A stretch of DNA of 34,173 bases from Deltaproteobacteria bacterium (GCA_016218805.1 JACRCW010000103.1:1-34173); one strand, 5' to 3'. Shown: positions 1 through 7,813, counted from the first letter of the stretch. Program-made: numbers and translations. Notes: generated by a model not told the origin, from the letters alone.

Positions 1-1
1 C

Positions 2-382
2 CCGGCCGCCGGGGCTGGGTTGAGCTGCCCGCAGCGCAGCGTGGCGGCGGTGTCGGCGGCGGGGATGTTCCCGTGCCAGGCGCGTTGCACGCCGGGAGAC
101 AGCTCCCCGTGCCGCACGGGTGAGGGTTGCGTGTCCCGTGACGACGGAGCGGAGAGCTACTGCATGCCCATCTACCCAACGGATCCGGCGGCCAGCGGCG
201 CACTCAGCTGCGCGGCGGACAGCCTGGCGGCGGTGTCCGCGGCGGGCGTCTTCCCGTGTCAGGCCCGTTGCCGCACCGGTGAAAGTCATTCCTGCCGGAC
301 GGGTGAGGGCTGCGTGTCCCGTGACGACGGTGCCACGAGCTACTGCATGCCCCTCCACCGGGGGCCCGCCCGCGGTGGGTAG
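2..382 (+). CDS. C-terminal part of a secreted Cys-rich tandem-repeat protein (5' truncated)
   Basis: The frame is open from the first bases of the window, so the true start lies upstream. What is visible is two copies of a 61-residue unit. Each unit carries six cysteines at the same spacing (an SC pair, FPCQARC, CRTGEGC, SYCMP) and the shared stretches AAVSAAG and GCVSRDDGA. Six cysteines per unit suggests three disulfides per repeat and therefore export, but no signal peptide can be seen because the N-terminus is missing. A TTG at position 20 could serve as a start only formally: the residues before it (PAAGAG) match the matching part of the second unit (PAASGA), which shows the repeat continues upstream. 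Family not recognised; this style of Cys-rich repeat is common in large myxobacterial surface proteins (inference). Confidence 0.6.
   Translation, partial: PAAGAGLSCPQRSVAAVSAAGMFPCQARCTPGDSSPCRTGEGCVSRDDGAESYCMPIYPTDPAASGALSCAADSLAAVSAAGVFPCQARCRTGESHSCRTGEGCVSRDDGATSYCMPLHRGPARGG
20..364 (+). repeat. Two tandem 183-bp coding repeats
   Basis: Copy 1 runs from 20 to 202 and copy 2 from 203 to about 364. They encode the 61-residue Cys-rich unit of the truncated protein. Long identical stretches (for example GTGTCCCGTGACGACGG in both copies) show a duplication at DNA level, and the first copy probably continues a longer array to the left. Confidence 0.7.
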
Positions 383-408
383 CCCGCGCGGGGCGGTTGG
401 CCGCGTCC

Positions 409-1272
409 TCAACCGGTCTTGAGCGCGTGCACGTCCGCCGGTGCGTCGTCCACGTCCGTGGGCTGCGGCTGGTGCAACGGGAGCCCCAGCGCGCGCACGC
501 CGTCCGCCGGCACCGCGCCCAGCCGCCGCAGCGCCACCGCCTCGGCGGCAATGGCCACGGCAATCTCCTCAGGCGTCTGCGCGCCCAGGTCCAGGCCCAC
601 CGGGCTGTGCAGCCGGCGCAGATCCTCCGGCGTGAACCCCTTGTGCCGGCAGCGTTCGCGCGTGCGCAGCGCCTTGCGGCGGCTGGCAATGAGCCCCAGC
701 CAGTGCGCCGGCCGGCGCAGGCACCGCTCCACCAGCGCCTGGTCCAGCGCGTGGTCATGCGTGCACACCAGCACGTACGCGCGTTCAGAGAACGGCAGGC
801 GCGCCAGGTCCGCCTCTGCCGTCCCGTCCACCAGGGACACCGCGGACGGGAACCGCTCCAAGGTGGCAAACCCCGCGCGCTCATCCGCCACGTGCACGTC
901 AAAACCCAGCGGGGCCATCACCCGCGCGCATGCCAGGGCCACGTGACCACCGCCCAGCAGGATGAACGCGGGCCGCGGCAGCAGCGGCTCCAGGTACAGG
1001 CGCATCACGCCGCCGCAGCACATGCCCAGCTCCTGGCCCAGCTTGACCTCGACAAAACGCGGTTCGCCCGCGCGCAGCACGTCCGGGCACGCGGCCACCG
1101 CGGCGTGCTCCACTGCACCGCCCCCCACCGTCCCGCGCGTTTCCCCGGACGACAGCCACACCATCCGCGCGCCCGGCTTGCGGGGCGTGGAGCCGCGGCA
1201 GTCCACCACCGTCACCACCACGGCAGGGGTGCCGGTGCGCTCCAGTGCGGCCAGTTCGTCGTAGGACACCAT
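409..1272 (-). CDS. xdhC: XdhC/CoxI-family molybdoenzyme maturation protein
   Basis: 287 residues, the normal length for the family. XdhC-type proteins bind molybdenum cofactor and insert it, after sulfuration, into xanthine dehydrogenase-like enzymes in the cytoplasm. The N-terminal XdhC/CoxI domain shows GSTPRKPGARM (27-37) and the Cys pair GMCCGG (83-88). The C-terminal Rossmann domain begins with ILLGGGHVA (104-112) followed by an acidic residue at the end of the second strand (D130). The ATG at 1270-1272 gives the full N-terminal domain, though no strong Shine-Dalgarno precedes it. It lies 39 bp behind the FHA gene and may be the last gene of a minus-strand operon. No molybdoenzyme subunits are in the window, so the client enzyme is unknown. 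Family call firm, exact client inferred. Confidence 0.88.
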   Translation of the reverse strand: MVSYDELAALERTGTPAVVVTVVDCRGSTPRKPGARMVWLSSGETRGTVGGGAVEHAAVAACPDVLRAGEPRFVEVKLGQELGMCCGGVMRLYLEPLLPRPAFILLGGGHVALACARVMAPLGFDVHVADERAGFATLERFPSAVSLVDGTAEADLARLPFSERAYVLVCTHDHALDQALVERCLRRPAHWLGLIASRRKALRTRERCRHKGFTPEDLRRLHSPVGLDLGAQTPEEIAVAIAAEAVALRRLGAVPADGVRALGLPLHQPQPTDVDDAPADVHALKTG

Positions 1273-1311
1273 GCCGGAGGGTTTACCTTGCTGTCTGCGG
1301 GGGGCAAGCCG

Positions 1312-1980
1312 TCACTTGCGCGGCGGTTCAGCCATGGGCGGTGGCGGTGCACCCGGGGGCGGCGCGCCCGCCGCGGGCGGGGGTGCGGCGGGCGGCGGGA
1401 GCGGCGCGGTGGGCTTGTCCGTCTTGTCCGGGATGAGCTGGAAGGTGAAGGTGGTGTCCCCAATCTTGAACGTGTCCCCGTGCAGCAGTGTGCGGCGGTC
1501 CACGCGGTGGCCGCCCACAAAGATTCCGTTCTTGCTCCCCAGGTCATGCAGCGCAAAGTACCCGGTGGACTCACGTGAGACGGACGCGTGCTGCCGGCTC
1601 ACGCCTTCATCCTCCAGCACCACGTCACAGCTGTCCCGGTCCCGGCCAATGATGGTGCGCGCGCGCGTCAGCGTCAGCGGCGTGGGCGGGATGCCCGGCC
1701 GTGTCACCAACAGCACGCCGGTGCCGCCACGGCGCTCGCGGACCTTCTTTTCGCGGCGGCTGGATTTCACCATTCGCGTGGGTTCCGTCTCATGGGGCGG
1801 GGGCCGCGCCGGAGCGGCTGGCGCAGCGGGGGCCGCCGGCGCCGCGTTGGGGGCCGGCGGCGGCTCGGTTCCCAGCGCCGGGACGTGGGCGGGCGGGGCC
1901 GCCGCGGCCGGGGCCGCGCCGGGGGGCGGCGCGCCCTGGGGCGGTTGCGGGTTCGCCGGAGGCGCCTTGGGATCGTTCAT
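1312..1980 (-). CDS. FHA-domain protein with proline/alanine-rich flanks
   Basis: 222 residues. About 65 N-terminal residues are low-complexity Pro/Ala, followed by a basic stretch (KSSRREKKVRERR) and a forkhead-associated domain at roughly 88-182, then a second Pro-rich tail. The FHA signature residues are present: GRD (112-114), SRQH (128-131) and LGSKNG (147-152, with the conserved Asn151). FHA domains bind phosphothreonine peptides, so it probably reads out Ser/Thr kinase signalling, which is extensive in myxobacteria. No kinase or phosphatase is adjacent, so the partner is unknown. ATG at 1978-1980; the Shine-Dalgarno is poor. It lies 36 bp behind the CorC-like gene and 39 bp before xdhC. 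Confidence 0.85.
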   Translation of the reverse strand: MNDPKAPPANPQPPQGAPPPGAAPAAAAPPAHVPALGTEPPPAPNAAPAAPAAPAAPARPPPHETEPTRMVKSSRREKKVRERRGGTGVLLVTRPGIPPTPLTLTRARTIIGRDRDSCDVVLEDEGVSRQHASVSRESTGYFALHDLGSKNGIFVGGHRVDRRTLLHGDTFKIGDTTFTFQLIPDKTDKPTAPLPPPAAPPPAAGAPPPGAPPPPMAEPPRK

Positions 1981-2016
1981 CGCGGCGCGGAGTGCAGCGC
2001 GCGGGCACGGGCGCTG

Positions 2017-3402
2017 TCAATCGCGCGCGGCGGCGGCCTTCTCCACGTCGTCCGCGGATGGACCGTCCATCCCGTCCAGCGTGACCTCCACCTGCTTGAC
2101 CCGCCGTTCCGTGCGCGAGGTCACCCGCCAGGTGGCCCCGTGCCCCAGGTAGCTGCGCCCCGCCTGCGGAATCTCGCCCGCCAGCATGAGCACCACGCCG
2201 GCCACCGTCTCCGCCGCCAGGTCCTGCGGCAGGCGCAGCCCCGTGGCGCGCTCCAGCTCGCGCAGCGGCGTCATGCCCGCGGCCATCCACCGGCCCGGCG
2301 CCACCTCGCGCAGCCCGTCGGTGGAGGGGTCCTTGGACTCGTGGAACTCGCCCACCAGCTCTTCAAACAGGTCCTCCACCGTCACCATGCCCACCAGCCC
2401 GCCGTGCTCATCCACCACCATGGCCACGCGCTCACGCTTCTCCTGCATCAGGCGCAGGAGCGCGGGCGCCCGCGTCGTCTCAGGGACGAACATGGCCTTG
2501 CGCACCAGGTCATGCAGCACCAGCAGGTTGCCGTGCTGGACGGTGGTCATCACGTCGGTGGCGGTCACGTAGCCCAGGATCTTGTCCGGGGTCTCGTCCA
2601 CCACGGGCATGCGGTGGAAACCCTCTTCACAGAACACGCGGAGGATCTCCTCGCGGCCGGCGCGCATGTCCACGGTCTTGAGGCGCGCGCGCGGCACGCA
2701 CACCTCGCCCGCGGTGAGGCTGTTGAAGTCCAGCGCGCGTGACGCAATATCCCCGCTGCGCGGATCCAGCGCGCCGGACCGGCTGGCCTCTTCAATGAGC
2801 ACGCGCAACTCCTCCGCGTTGACGCGGGATTCCGTGAAGCTGGCGCGGTCCCCAAACGGCTTGAGCAGCAGGTTGGAGGACTGGGTCAGCAGCCACACCA
2901 CGGGGCGCGCCGCGCCGGACAGCCAGGCCAACGGGCGCGCGGACCACAGCGCCAGCGTCTCCGCGTGGTGCATGGCCACGCTCTTGGGGACCAGCTCGCC
3001 AATGACCAGCGTCACATACGCCACGCCCCCCACCACCATGCCCAGCGCCAGTTCGCCGGGAAGCGCGGGGTAGGCCTCCGCGCCGGGCACATGGGCAAGC
3101 GCGCCGCGCAGCCACGCCGCCACCGTGTCTGTCAGGCGTGCGCCGCCAAACGCCGCGGCCAGCGACGAGATGAGCGTGAGCCCCACCTGTATGGTGGCCA
3201 GCAGGTTCTCCGGGTGGGCGCGCAGGGCCAGCACGCGCGCGGCGCCCGCGTGGCCGCGGCCGGCCAGCTCCTTGAGCCGGCTGTGGCGCGCGGTGACCAT
3301 CGCCATCTCCGCCGCCGAGAACACGCCATTGGCCACCACGAGCCCCAAGATGAATATCAAGTCTCCCAGCATGAACGTGCGCACCCCCGGGGGAAGCTCC
3401 AT
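2017..3402 (-). CDS. CorC/HlyC-family (DUF21-CBS) membrane transporter or Mg2+/Co2+ efflux protein
   Basis: 461 residues with the classic order: DUF21/CNNM membrane domain (about 10-190, with the conserved GELVPKS at 135-141), a CBS pair (about 235-350, with GFHRMPVVDE and AMVVDEHGGLVGMVTVEDL), then the CorC_HlyC transporter-associated domain (about 370-450). Members are usually implicated in divalent cation (Mg2+/Co2+) handling; the older name hemolysin is misleading. I chose the ATG at 3400-3402 because a GAGGA Shine-Dalgarno sits about seven bases upstream and the membrane domain starts just after it. The frame stays open for another 520 bp upstream, but that stretch reads antisense through two tRNA genes and is not coding. 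First gene of a probable minus-strand group with the FHA and xdhC genes. Confidence 0.87.
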   Translation of the reverse strand: MELPPGVRTFMLGDLIFILGLVVANGVFSAAEMAMVTARHSRLKELAGRGHAGAARVLALRAHPENLLATIQVGLTLISSLAAAFGGARLTDTVAAWLRGALAHVPGAEAYPALPGELALGMVVGGVAYVTLVIGELVPKSVAMHHAETLALWSARPLAWLSGAARPVVWLLTQSSNLLLKPFGDRASFTESRVNAEELRVLIEEASRSGALDPRSGDIASRALDFNSLTAGEVCVPRARLKTVDMRAGREEILRVFCEEGFHRMPVVDETPDKILGYVTATDVMTTVQHGNLLVLHDLVRKAMFVPETTRAPALLRLMQEKRERVAMVVDEHGGLVGMVTVEDLFEELVGEFHESKDPSTDGLREVAPGRWMAAGMTPLRELERATGLRLPQDLAAETVAGVVLMLAGEIPQAGRSYLGHGATWRVTSRTERRVKQVEVTLDGMDGPSADDVEKAAAARD

Positions 3403-3510
3403 GGTGGGTCCTCGTCGGGGTTGAAGCAAGGGGCAGCCGGCGGGTTGCAGGCCCCACGGACCGCTGGTATTTGCCGCGTCCCGCTGCGCATGGCACCCGG
3501 CCGTGCACGA

Positions 3511-3600
3511 GGAGAGATGGCCGAGCCTGGTTGAAGGCGCCTGACTCGAAATCAGGTTTACCGCAAGGTAACGGGGGTTCGAATCCCTCTCTCTCCGCCA
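3511..3600 (+). tRNA. tRNA-Ser (anticodon CGA)
   Basis: 90 nt including an encoded CCA. The acceptor stem GGAGAGA pairs with TCTCTCC, the anticodon stem CCTGA/TCAGG encloses the loop CTCGAAA (anticodon CGA, reads UCG), a long class II variable arm TTACC-GCAA-GGTAA is present, and the T-loop is TTCGAAT. The long variable arm plus CGA anticodon fixes the identity as serine. Confidence 0.96.
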
Positions 3601-3680
3601 CGGAAACCCCGGCGGGGGGCCATGCGGGCGGGAAGACGCAAGTTGGCAAGAGCAGTTGACGACGAGGAGGAAAGCGACAA

Positions 3681-3768
3681 GGAGAGGTGACCGAGAGGCC
3701 GAAGGTGCACGACTGGAAATCGTGTGTACCGAAAGGTACCGAGGGTTCGAATCCCTCTCTCTCCGCCA
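3681..3768 (+). tRNA. tRNA-Ser (anticodon GGA)
   Basis: 88 nt including CCA. The acceptor stem GGAGAGG pairs with TCTCTCC (the last pair is G-U), the anticodon stem CACGA/TCGTG encloses CTGGAAA (anticodon GGA, reads UCC and UCU), and there is a class II variable arm around GTACC/GGTAC. It lies 80 bp behind tRNA-Ser(CGA) and 28 bp before ffs, so the three RNA genes may share a transcript. Confidence 0.96.
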
Positions 3769-3796
3769 GATGTTCCGCCCCTGTCCCGGGGCGTAT

Positions 3797-3880
3797 GACC
3801 ACCGCGCAACCGCAACGCCCGAACCCCGCCAGGTCCGGAAGGAAGCAACGGTAGGGCGCACTGCGGTGTGCGCGGTGGTC
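3797..3880 (+). ncRNA. ffs: Signal recognition particle RNA (small bacterial 4.5S type)
   Basis: The apical domain carries the conserved Ffh-binding segment AGGTCCGGAAGGAAGCA (3831-3847) with the GGAA tetraloop closed by CC/GG. The helix continues through CGCCC/GGGCG (3816-3820 with 3854-3858) and CCGCA/TGCGG (3810-3814 with 3862-3866) to a perfect 12-bp closing stem GACCACCGCGCA/TGCGCGGTGGTC (3797-3808 with 3869-3880). There is no Alu domain, as in most Gram-negative bacteria. The RNA joins Ffh to target membrane proteins co-translationally. The position directly before dnaX is common. Ends are set from the closing stem and are approximate to a few bases. Confidence 0.95.
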
Positions 3881-3886
3881 TTTTTT
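3869..3886 (+). terminator. Intrinsic terminator formed by the ffs closing stem and a T6 tract
   Basis: The right arm of the 12-bp closing stem of ffs is followed at once by TTTTTT (3881-3886). The SRP RNA hairpin therefore appears to double as its own terminator, separating the RNA genes from dnaX. Confidence 0.65.
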
Positions 3887-3941
3887 GGGGTCCCGCGCGC
3901 CGTGCTATGGCGCACCGCCCGCAAGGGAAAGGAGCCCGCTC

Positions 3942-5642
3942 ATGTCCTACGTTGTCCTGGCCCGCAAGTGGCGTCCGCAGGCGTTTGAGGATGTCATTGG
4001 CCAGGAGCACGTGGTGCAGACGCTGCACAACGCCATCGGGTCCAACCGGGTGGCGCACGCCTTCCTGTTCACCGGGGCGCGCGGCGTGGGCAAGACCACC
4101 GCGGCGCGCCTGTTGTCCAAGGCGCTGTGCTGCGAAAAAGGCCCGCGGCCGGAGCCGTGCAACGCGTGTGCGGCCTGCCAGGAGATCACCTCCGGCAACA
4201 GCGTGGACGTGCTGGAGATTGACGGTGCGTCCAACACCGGCGTGGATGACGTGCGGGAGCTGCGCGAGAGCGCGCGCTACCTGCCGCAGCGCCTGCGCCT
4301 GAAGATCTTCATCATTGACGAAGTGCACATGCTGTCCGTCAACGCGTTCAACGCGCTGCTCAAGCTGCTGGAGGAACCGCCGCCGCACCTGAAGTTCATC
4401 TTTGCCACGACGGAGCCGCACAAGATCCCCATCACCATCCTGTCCCGGTGCCAGCGCTATGACTTCAAGCGCATCCCGCCCAAGGTGATGGCCAGCCGGC
4501 TGCAGAAGATCTGTGAGGACGAGAAGCTGGTGATTGGCGAGGGCGCGCTGGAACTGGTGTGCCGCGCCGCCGAGGGCGGCATGCGCGACGCGCTGTCCCT
4601 GCTGGACCAGGTGCTGTCCTTTGTGGGGCAGGGGCAGCCCATCACCGCGCAGGCGTGCGTGGAGGCGTTGGGGATCATTGACCGGCGCACCGTGGTGGAC
4701 ATCACGGAAGCGCTGCTGCACCGGCAGGCGGACAAGGCGCTGTTCCTGGTGCGCGAGGCGTCCAACCGCGGCTTTGATCTCAAGCAGCTGGGCGGGGAGC
4801 TTTTGACGGAGCTGCGGCACCTCACGGTGGCGCAGGTGACCCGGGAACCGGAGCAGGTGATGGACCTGCCCATGCACGAGGTGGAAGCGCTCAAGGTCCG
4901 CGCAAAGCTGGTGAGCGCGGAGGAGTTGCACCGCCTGTTCACCACGCTGATGGCGCGGCTGGACACGCTGTCCCGCACCGGTGAACCGCTGCTGGCCATG
5001 GAGATGGCGGTGCTTTCGCTGTGCCTGGCGCCCCCGGCGGCGTCACTGCAGCAGGTGTCCGACCTGGTGGCGCGCCTGGAGGCCGCGGCCGGTGGAGCCC
5101 CGCTGCAGGTGCCCGCGTATGCGCCGCCGCCGCCCGCCGTCACCGCGGCGCCCACACCTCCGCCCCCGCCGCCAGCACCCACTCCAACTCCACCTCCGCC
5201 TCCTCCTCCACCGGCCACTCCGCCGGCCAGCACGGCCGCCGTTCCCGAGGGCGCGGACCCCACGTTTGTGAAGCTGCTGCAGAAACTGCAGGAAAAGCGT
5301 CCGGCGCTGTCCAGCTTCCTGGAAATGGCAGGCATCCGCATTGACGGGAAGACACTCACGCTGTCCTTCAAGCAGGCCTTTTACCTGGACGCGATGAAAC
5401 AGCCGGAAAACGACAAGGGGCTGCGTGACGCGCTGGTGGAGGTGCTGGGCGAGGGCGCCACCTACGTCATCACGGGTGGTGAATCCGCCGATATGGGCGA
5501 CAGCATGGTGGACATGCGGGACCGCGAGACCGCCCGCAAGGAAGCGGAACGCCTGGAGCGCGTTCGCAACAACCCCATTGTGCAGGCGGCGCAGAACCTG
5601 TTTGGCGCCAACATCCGCGAAGTGAAGGCGCCGGAGAGCTGA
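3942..5642 (+). CDS. dnaX: DNA polymerase III subunit gamma/tau
   Basis: 566 residues. The ATPase of the clamp-loader complex, which opens the beta sliding clamp and loads it on primed DNA. Visible motifs: Walker A GARGVGKTT (45-53), the four zinc-binding cysteines of the RFC-type module (C64, C73, C76, C79), DEVHMLS (126-132; Walker B) and the SRC sensor motif (168-170). Domain III follows, then a proline/alanine linker (about residues 393-440, DNA 5121-5250) and a short C-terminal domain (about 443-540). The protein is short for a full tau and no frameshift site was found. The start ATG at 3942 has AAAGGAG upstream and gives the conserved MSYxVLARKWRP N-terminus; an in-frame start at 3885 would overlap the ffs terminator and is rejected. 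It is not followed by the usual ybaB-recR pair. Confidence 0.97.
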   Translation: MSYVVLARKWRPQAFEDVIGQEHVVQTLHNAIGSNRVAHAFLFTGARGVGKTTAARLLSKALCCEKGPRPEPCNACAACQEITSGNSVDVLEIDGASNTGVDDVRELRESARYLPQRLRLKIFIIDEVHMLSVNAFNALLKLLEEPPPHLKFIFATTEPHKIPITILSRCQRYDFKRIPPKVMASRLQKICEDEKLVIGEGALELVCRAAEGGMRDALSLLDQVLSFVGQGQPITAQACVEALGIIDRRTVVDITEALLHRQADKALFLVREASNRGFDLKQLGGELLTELRHLTVAQVTREPEQVMDLPMHEVEALKVRAKLVSAEELHRLFTTLMARLDTLSRTGEPLLAMEMAVLSLCLAPPAASLQQVSDLVARLEAAAGGAPLQVPAYAPPPPAVTAAPTPPPPPPAPTPTPPPPPPPPATPPASTAAVPEGADPTFVKLLQKLQEKRPALSSFLEMAGIRIDGKTLTLSFKQAFYLDAMKQPENDKGLRDALVEVLGEGATYVITGGESADMGDSMVDMRDRETARKEAERLERVRNNPIVQAAQNLFGANIREVKAPES

Positions 5643-5695
5643 ATTCCAGCCGCGGTCGCGTTGCGTTCAGAAAAACGTGCCGGTAGCAAGACCGC

Positions 5696-6157
5696 ATGGC
5701 TTCGCGAAAGAGCAAAGTGCCCCTGCGCGGCGTGGTGAAGGGCAAGAACCCGATCACGGTGGCGCCGTCCGACACGGAGTTGGGCCGGATGGGGCTGCTG
5801 CTTGAGCACATGTCCGACAAGGTCGACCTCGTCCACGAAGGCATGATGATCATCCGCGAGTCGCTGGAGCGGCGCATTGCGGAGAGCAAGGCGGACTTGT
5901 CAGCGCGCCTGGATACGGTGGAGTCCGTGATCCGCCACCTGTCCGCTGAAGTCCGCAAGAACAGCGACGACATCCGTAAGAACAGCGACGACATCCGTAA
6001 GAACAGCGACGACATCCGCAAGAGCAGCGAGGCGATTCGCCGCTTGGAGCAGGCGGTTGATGCGGTGCGCGGGGACCTGTCTGGCAAGGCGGATGCCGCG
6101 GACCTGCGCCGGCTGGAGGAGCGTGTCACCGCGCTGGAGCGGCGGCTGGCCTCCTGA
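5696..6157 (+). CDS. Small coiled-coil protein with tandem heptads
   Basis: 153 residues, family not recognised. A basic N-terminus (MASRKSKVPLRG) precedes a long predicted coiled coil from about residue 35 to the end. Its centre contains four consecutive seven-residue units of the type RKNSDDI (about 87-114), the first three identical. No signal peptide or membrane segment, so cytoplasmic or DNA-associated. The Shine-Dalgarno is weak. It starts 53 bp behind dnaX and may be read from it. A shorter protein of the same style lies at 32417-32680. Such proteins look like DUF-type oligomerising rods; function unknown. Confidence 0.7.
   Translation: MASRKSKVPLRGVVKGKNPITVAPSDTELGRMGLLLEHMSDKVDLVHEGMMIIRESLERRIAESKADLSARLDTVESVIRHLSAEVRKNSDDIRKNSDDIRKNSDDIRKSSEAIRRLEQAVDAVRGDLSGKADAADLRRLEERVTALERRLAS
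5954..6037 (+). repeat. Four tandem 21-bp coding repeats (heptad units)
   Basis: Units start at 5954, 5975, 5996 and 6017. The first three differ only at the third base of the first codon (CGC or CGT), and the fourth has diverged. Each 21-bp unit encodes one coiled-coil heptad, so copy-number change would lengthen or shorten the rod without breaking the frame. Confidence 0.85.
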
Positions 6158-6181
6158 CTCCCTGACGACAGCGACCGCCGC

Positions 6182-6583
6182 TCAGAGGCTCAGTGGGCCG
6201 TCCTCGTCAATCTTGGACATCAGCAGCTGGGTGACGTCCGTGCCGGGCTCACACATCAGCACCGCGCCGCGTTCCAATACCAACGTCACCTGCTTCTCCT
6301 TCATCAGCTTCTCCAGGTGCCCCTGCGCGCGCTTGAGCAGCGTGGCGCGCAGCGTGGCCTGCTGGTCCCGGATGCCCTGCAGCGCTTCCTTTTCGTGTGC
6401 CTCCACCTTGGCTTCCGCGGCCTTCTTCTCCGGGCCCTTGGCGGCGGCGGCTTTCTCCTGGAGCTTCTTGTGCTCCGCCTGCGCGGCCTTGAACTTCTGC
6501 TGCAGCGACCGCGCCGCTGACCGCCCCACCGTCGAGTCATCCAGCAGCCGCGGCATGTCCACCACGAGGTAAGCCATTGTCAT
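6182..6583 (-). CDS. Skp/OmpH-like coiled-coil protein without a signal peptide
   Basis: 133 residues. The pattern resembles OmpH/Skp: a first strand ending in VVD (residues 7-9), a long charged helical hairpin rich in Lys, Glu and Ala (about 22-95), then two strands with the end motif TDVTQLLMSKID, like the DITDEVI ending of Skp. True Skp is a periplasmic outer-membrane-protein chaperone with a Sec signal; here the N-terminus is MTMAYLVVDMPRLL and no hydrophobic signal lies upstream in the frame. It therefore seems cytoplasmic. The ATG at 6581-6583 is chosen because GGAGGA lies five bases upstream. It is divergent from the barrel-like gene at 6659 with 75 bp between them. Fold assignment is by pattern only. 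Confidence 0.6.
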   Translation of the reverse strand: MTMAYLVVDMPRLLDDSTVGRSAARSLQQKFKAAQAEHKKLQEKAAAAKGPEKKAAEAKVEAHEKEALQGIRDQQATLRATLLKRAQGHLEKLMKEKQVTLVLERGAVLMCEPGTDVTQLLMSKIDEDGPLSL

Positions 6584-6658
6584 CACGGTCCTCCGGGGCA
6601 ACTTTTCCGGACGAATTGCGATAAGCTCACTCGTCCTTCTGTCTGCGAGGAGTGCACC

Positions 6659-7813
6659 GTGTCCATCTCCAACGTCAACCGCGGTACCGGCTTGAACACC
6701 CCAAGCGTCGGCGGCAGCGGCCCGGTCACGGGCACCACCACCCCGGCGCCGGCCACCACGCAGACCCCTGCCGGCACCGGTGACGGGTTCTCCGTCGGCG
6801 GGACCGCGCGCGCGCCCGCGCAGACGCCGGCGCAGAAGGAGTGGGGCAACTCGGTCAACCGCTACCAGGACCGGCTCAATGACGTCCTGGGCAACAACGC
6901 GCAGGCGTTTGCCAACGCGGCGGCGCACGGGACGCGTACCCCGGCGCAGGGCGGTGACATCACCGACGCGCAGCGGGACCAGCTGGTTGGGGCGACCAAG
7001 GACCTTATGATGGACATGCCGGTGTCCATGCTGGCGCCCAGCGCGCAGAAGTACCTGGCGGACAAGGGCCTGGACGTCCCCAACCTGGGCGACAAGAAGC
7101 TCAAGGACCTGGGCAAGGTGGGCGGGGACCTGGCCAAGGACCTGGCGGAGAAGTTCCGCAAGGACAGCCCGGGCGCGTTCTACGGGCTGGCCGCGGCGGG
7201 CGCCGTGGGCGCGGGCGCCTACGGCTACCTCAAGGGCAGCGAAGCGCTGGGCAAGCTGGGCATCAAGCCGGAATTCAAAACAAGGGTTTTCAGCGACCAC
7301 CTCACGCTGCGCGCGTCCGCCGCCTGGGAGGAGAAGTTCTCCAACTTCCGGGGCACCGTGGGCGCGGAGAGCCGGTTTGGCGTGGGCGGCGCCAACGTCA
7401 CAGTGGGCGCCGAGGTCACCGCCGGCGTGCGCAACGGGCTGGAGAGCTACAAGGTGAACGGCAGCGTCGCGCGGGACGGGACCACGCTGTCGGGTTCGGC
7501 CACGTTTGACGGCAACAGCGTGTTCCAGTCCGGCAACCTGTCGCTTTCCCGGGATACCCGCAATGTGGACTGGGCGCTGTCCGGCAACTTTGGACAACGC
7601 GGGCACCTGGACAGCCTGGGGGCTTCCGTCAGCGTCACGGAAGACAAGTTCCGCCTCTCCGCCGGCGCGGAGCATAACTTTGTCACCAACACCACCACGG
7701 GAAACCTGGGCGTCACCTACCGCCCGCGCGAGAACGTGGACCTGGGGCTGAGCGCGTTCCGCGACAGCACGGGCAACTCGGGCGTCGGGGTCGGTGTGAA
7801 GATCTCGTTCTGA
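6659..7813 (+). CDS. Unknown protein with a beta-barrel-like C-terminal half
   Basis: 384 residues, family not recognised. GTG start with GCGAGGAG (6645-6652) upstream. Residues 1-55 are Gly/Thr/Pro-rich and disordered-looking, 60-165 are helical, and 168-192 are an Ala/Gly-rich hydrophobic stretch that could be a membrane helix. From about 205 to the end there are alternating polar/hydrophobic strands separated by Gly/Asn/Asp turns, with regular units such as GAEVTAGVRNGLESYKVNGS, ending in GVGVGVKISF. A C-terminal Phe after alternating residues is the usual outer-membrane barrel signal recognised by BamA. There is no N-terminal Sec signal, so a standard outer-membrane protein is doubtful. 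The divergent partner is Skp-like. It could instead be a non-barrel beta-repeat protein exported by another route. Confidence 0.6.
   Translation: MSISNVNRGTGLNTPSVGGSGPVTGTTTPAPATTQTPAGTGDGFSVGGTARAPAQTPAQKEWGNSVNRYQDRLNDVLGNNAQAFANAAAHGTRTPAQGGDITDAQRDQLVGATKDLMMDMPVSMLAPSAQKYLADKGLDVPNLGDKKLKDLGKVGGDLAKDLAEKFRKDSPGAFYGLAAAGAVGAGAYGYLKGSEALGKLGIKPEFKTRVFSDHLTLRASAAWEEKFSNFRGTVGAESRFGVGGANVTVGAEVTAGVRNGLESYKVNGSVARDGTTLSGSATFDGNSVFQSGNLSLSRDTRNVDWALSGNFGQRGHLDSLGASVSVTEDKFRLSAGAEHNFVTNTTTGNLGVTYRPRENVDLGLSAFRDSTGNSGVGVGVKISF

Noticed and set aside
3885..3941. Upstream ATG for dnaX
   Set aside because: It overlaps the ffs terminator and adds residues not in the family; the ATG at 3942 has a good Shine-Dalgarno and the conserved N-terminus.
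4131..4140. A5 run in dnaX as a possible programmed frameshift site
   Set aside because: It lies in the zinc module codons near the 5' end, far from where gamma/tau frameshifts occur, and has no slippery heptamer in the right frame.
3403..4931. Long minus-strand frames giving peptides such as EREGFEP and GGERGIRTLG
   Set aside because: These are antisense translations of the two tRNA-Ser genes and of ffs/dnaX; the peptides are a known tRNA artefact. The CorC start is placed at 3402 instead.
5954..6037. CRISPR-like array
   Set aside because: The 21-bp units are contiguous, without spacers, and code for coiled-coil heptads.
6584..7675. Minus-strand extension of the Skp-like frame over the barrel-like gene
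   Set aside because: It mirrors the codon bias of the plus-strand gene, has no homology pattern, and the GGAGGA site supports a start at 6583.
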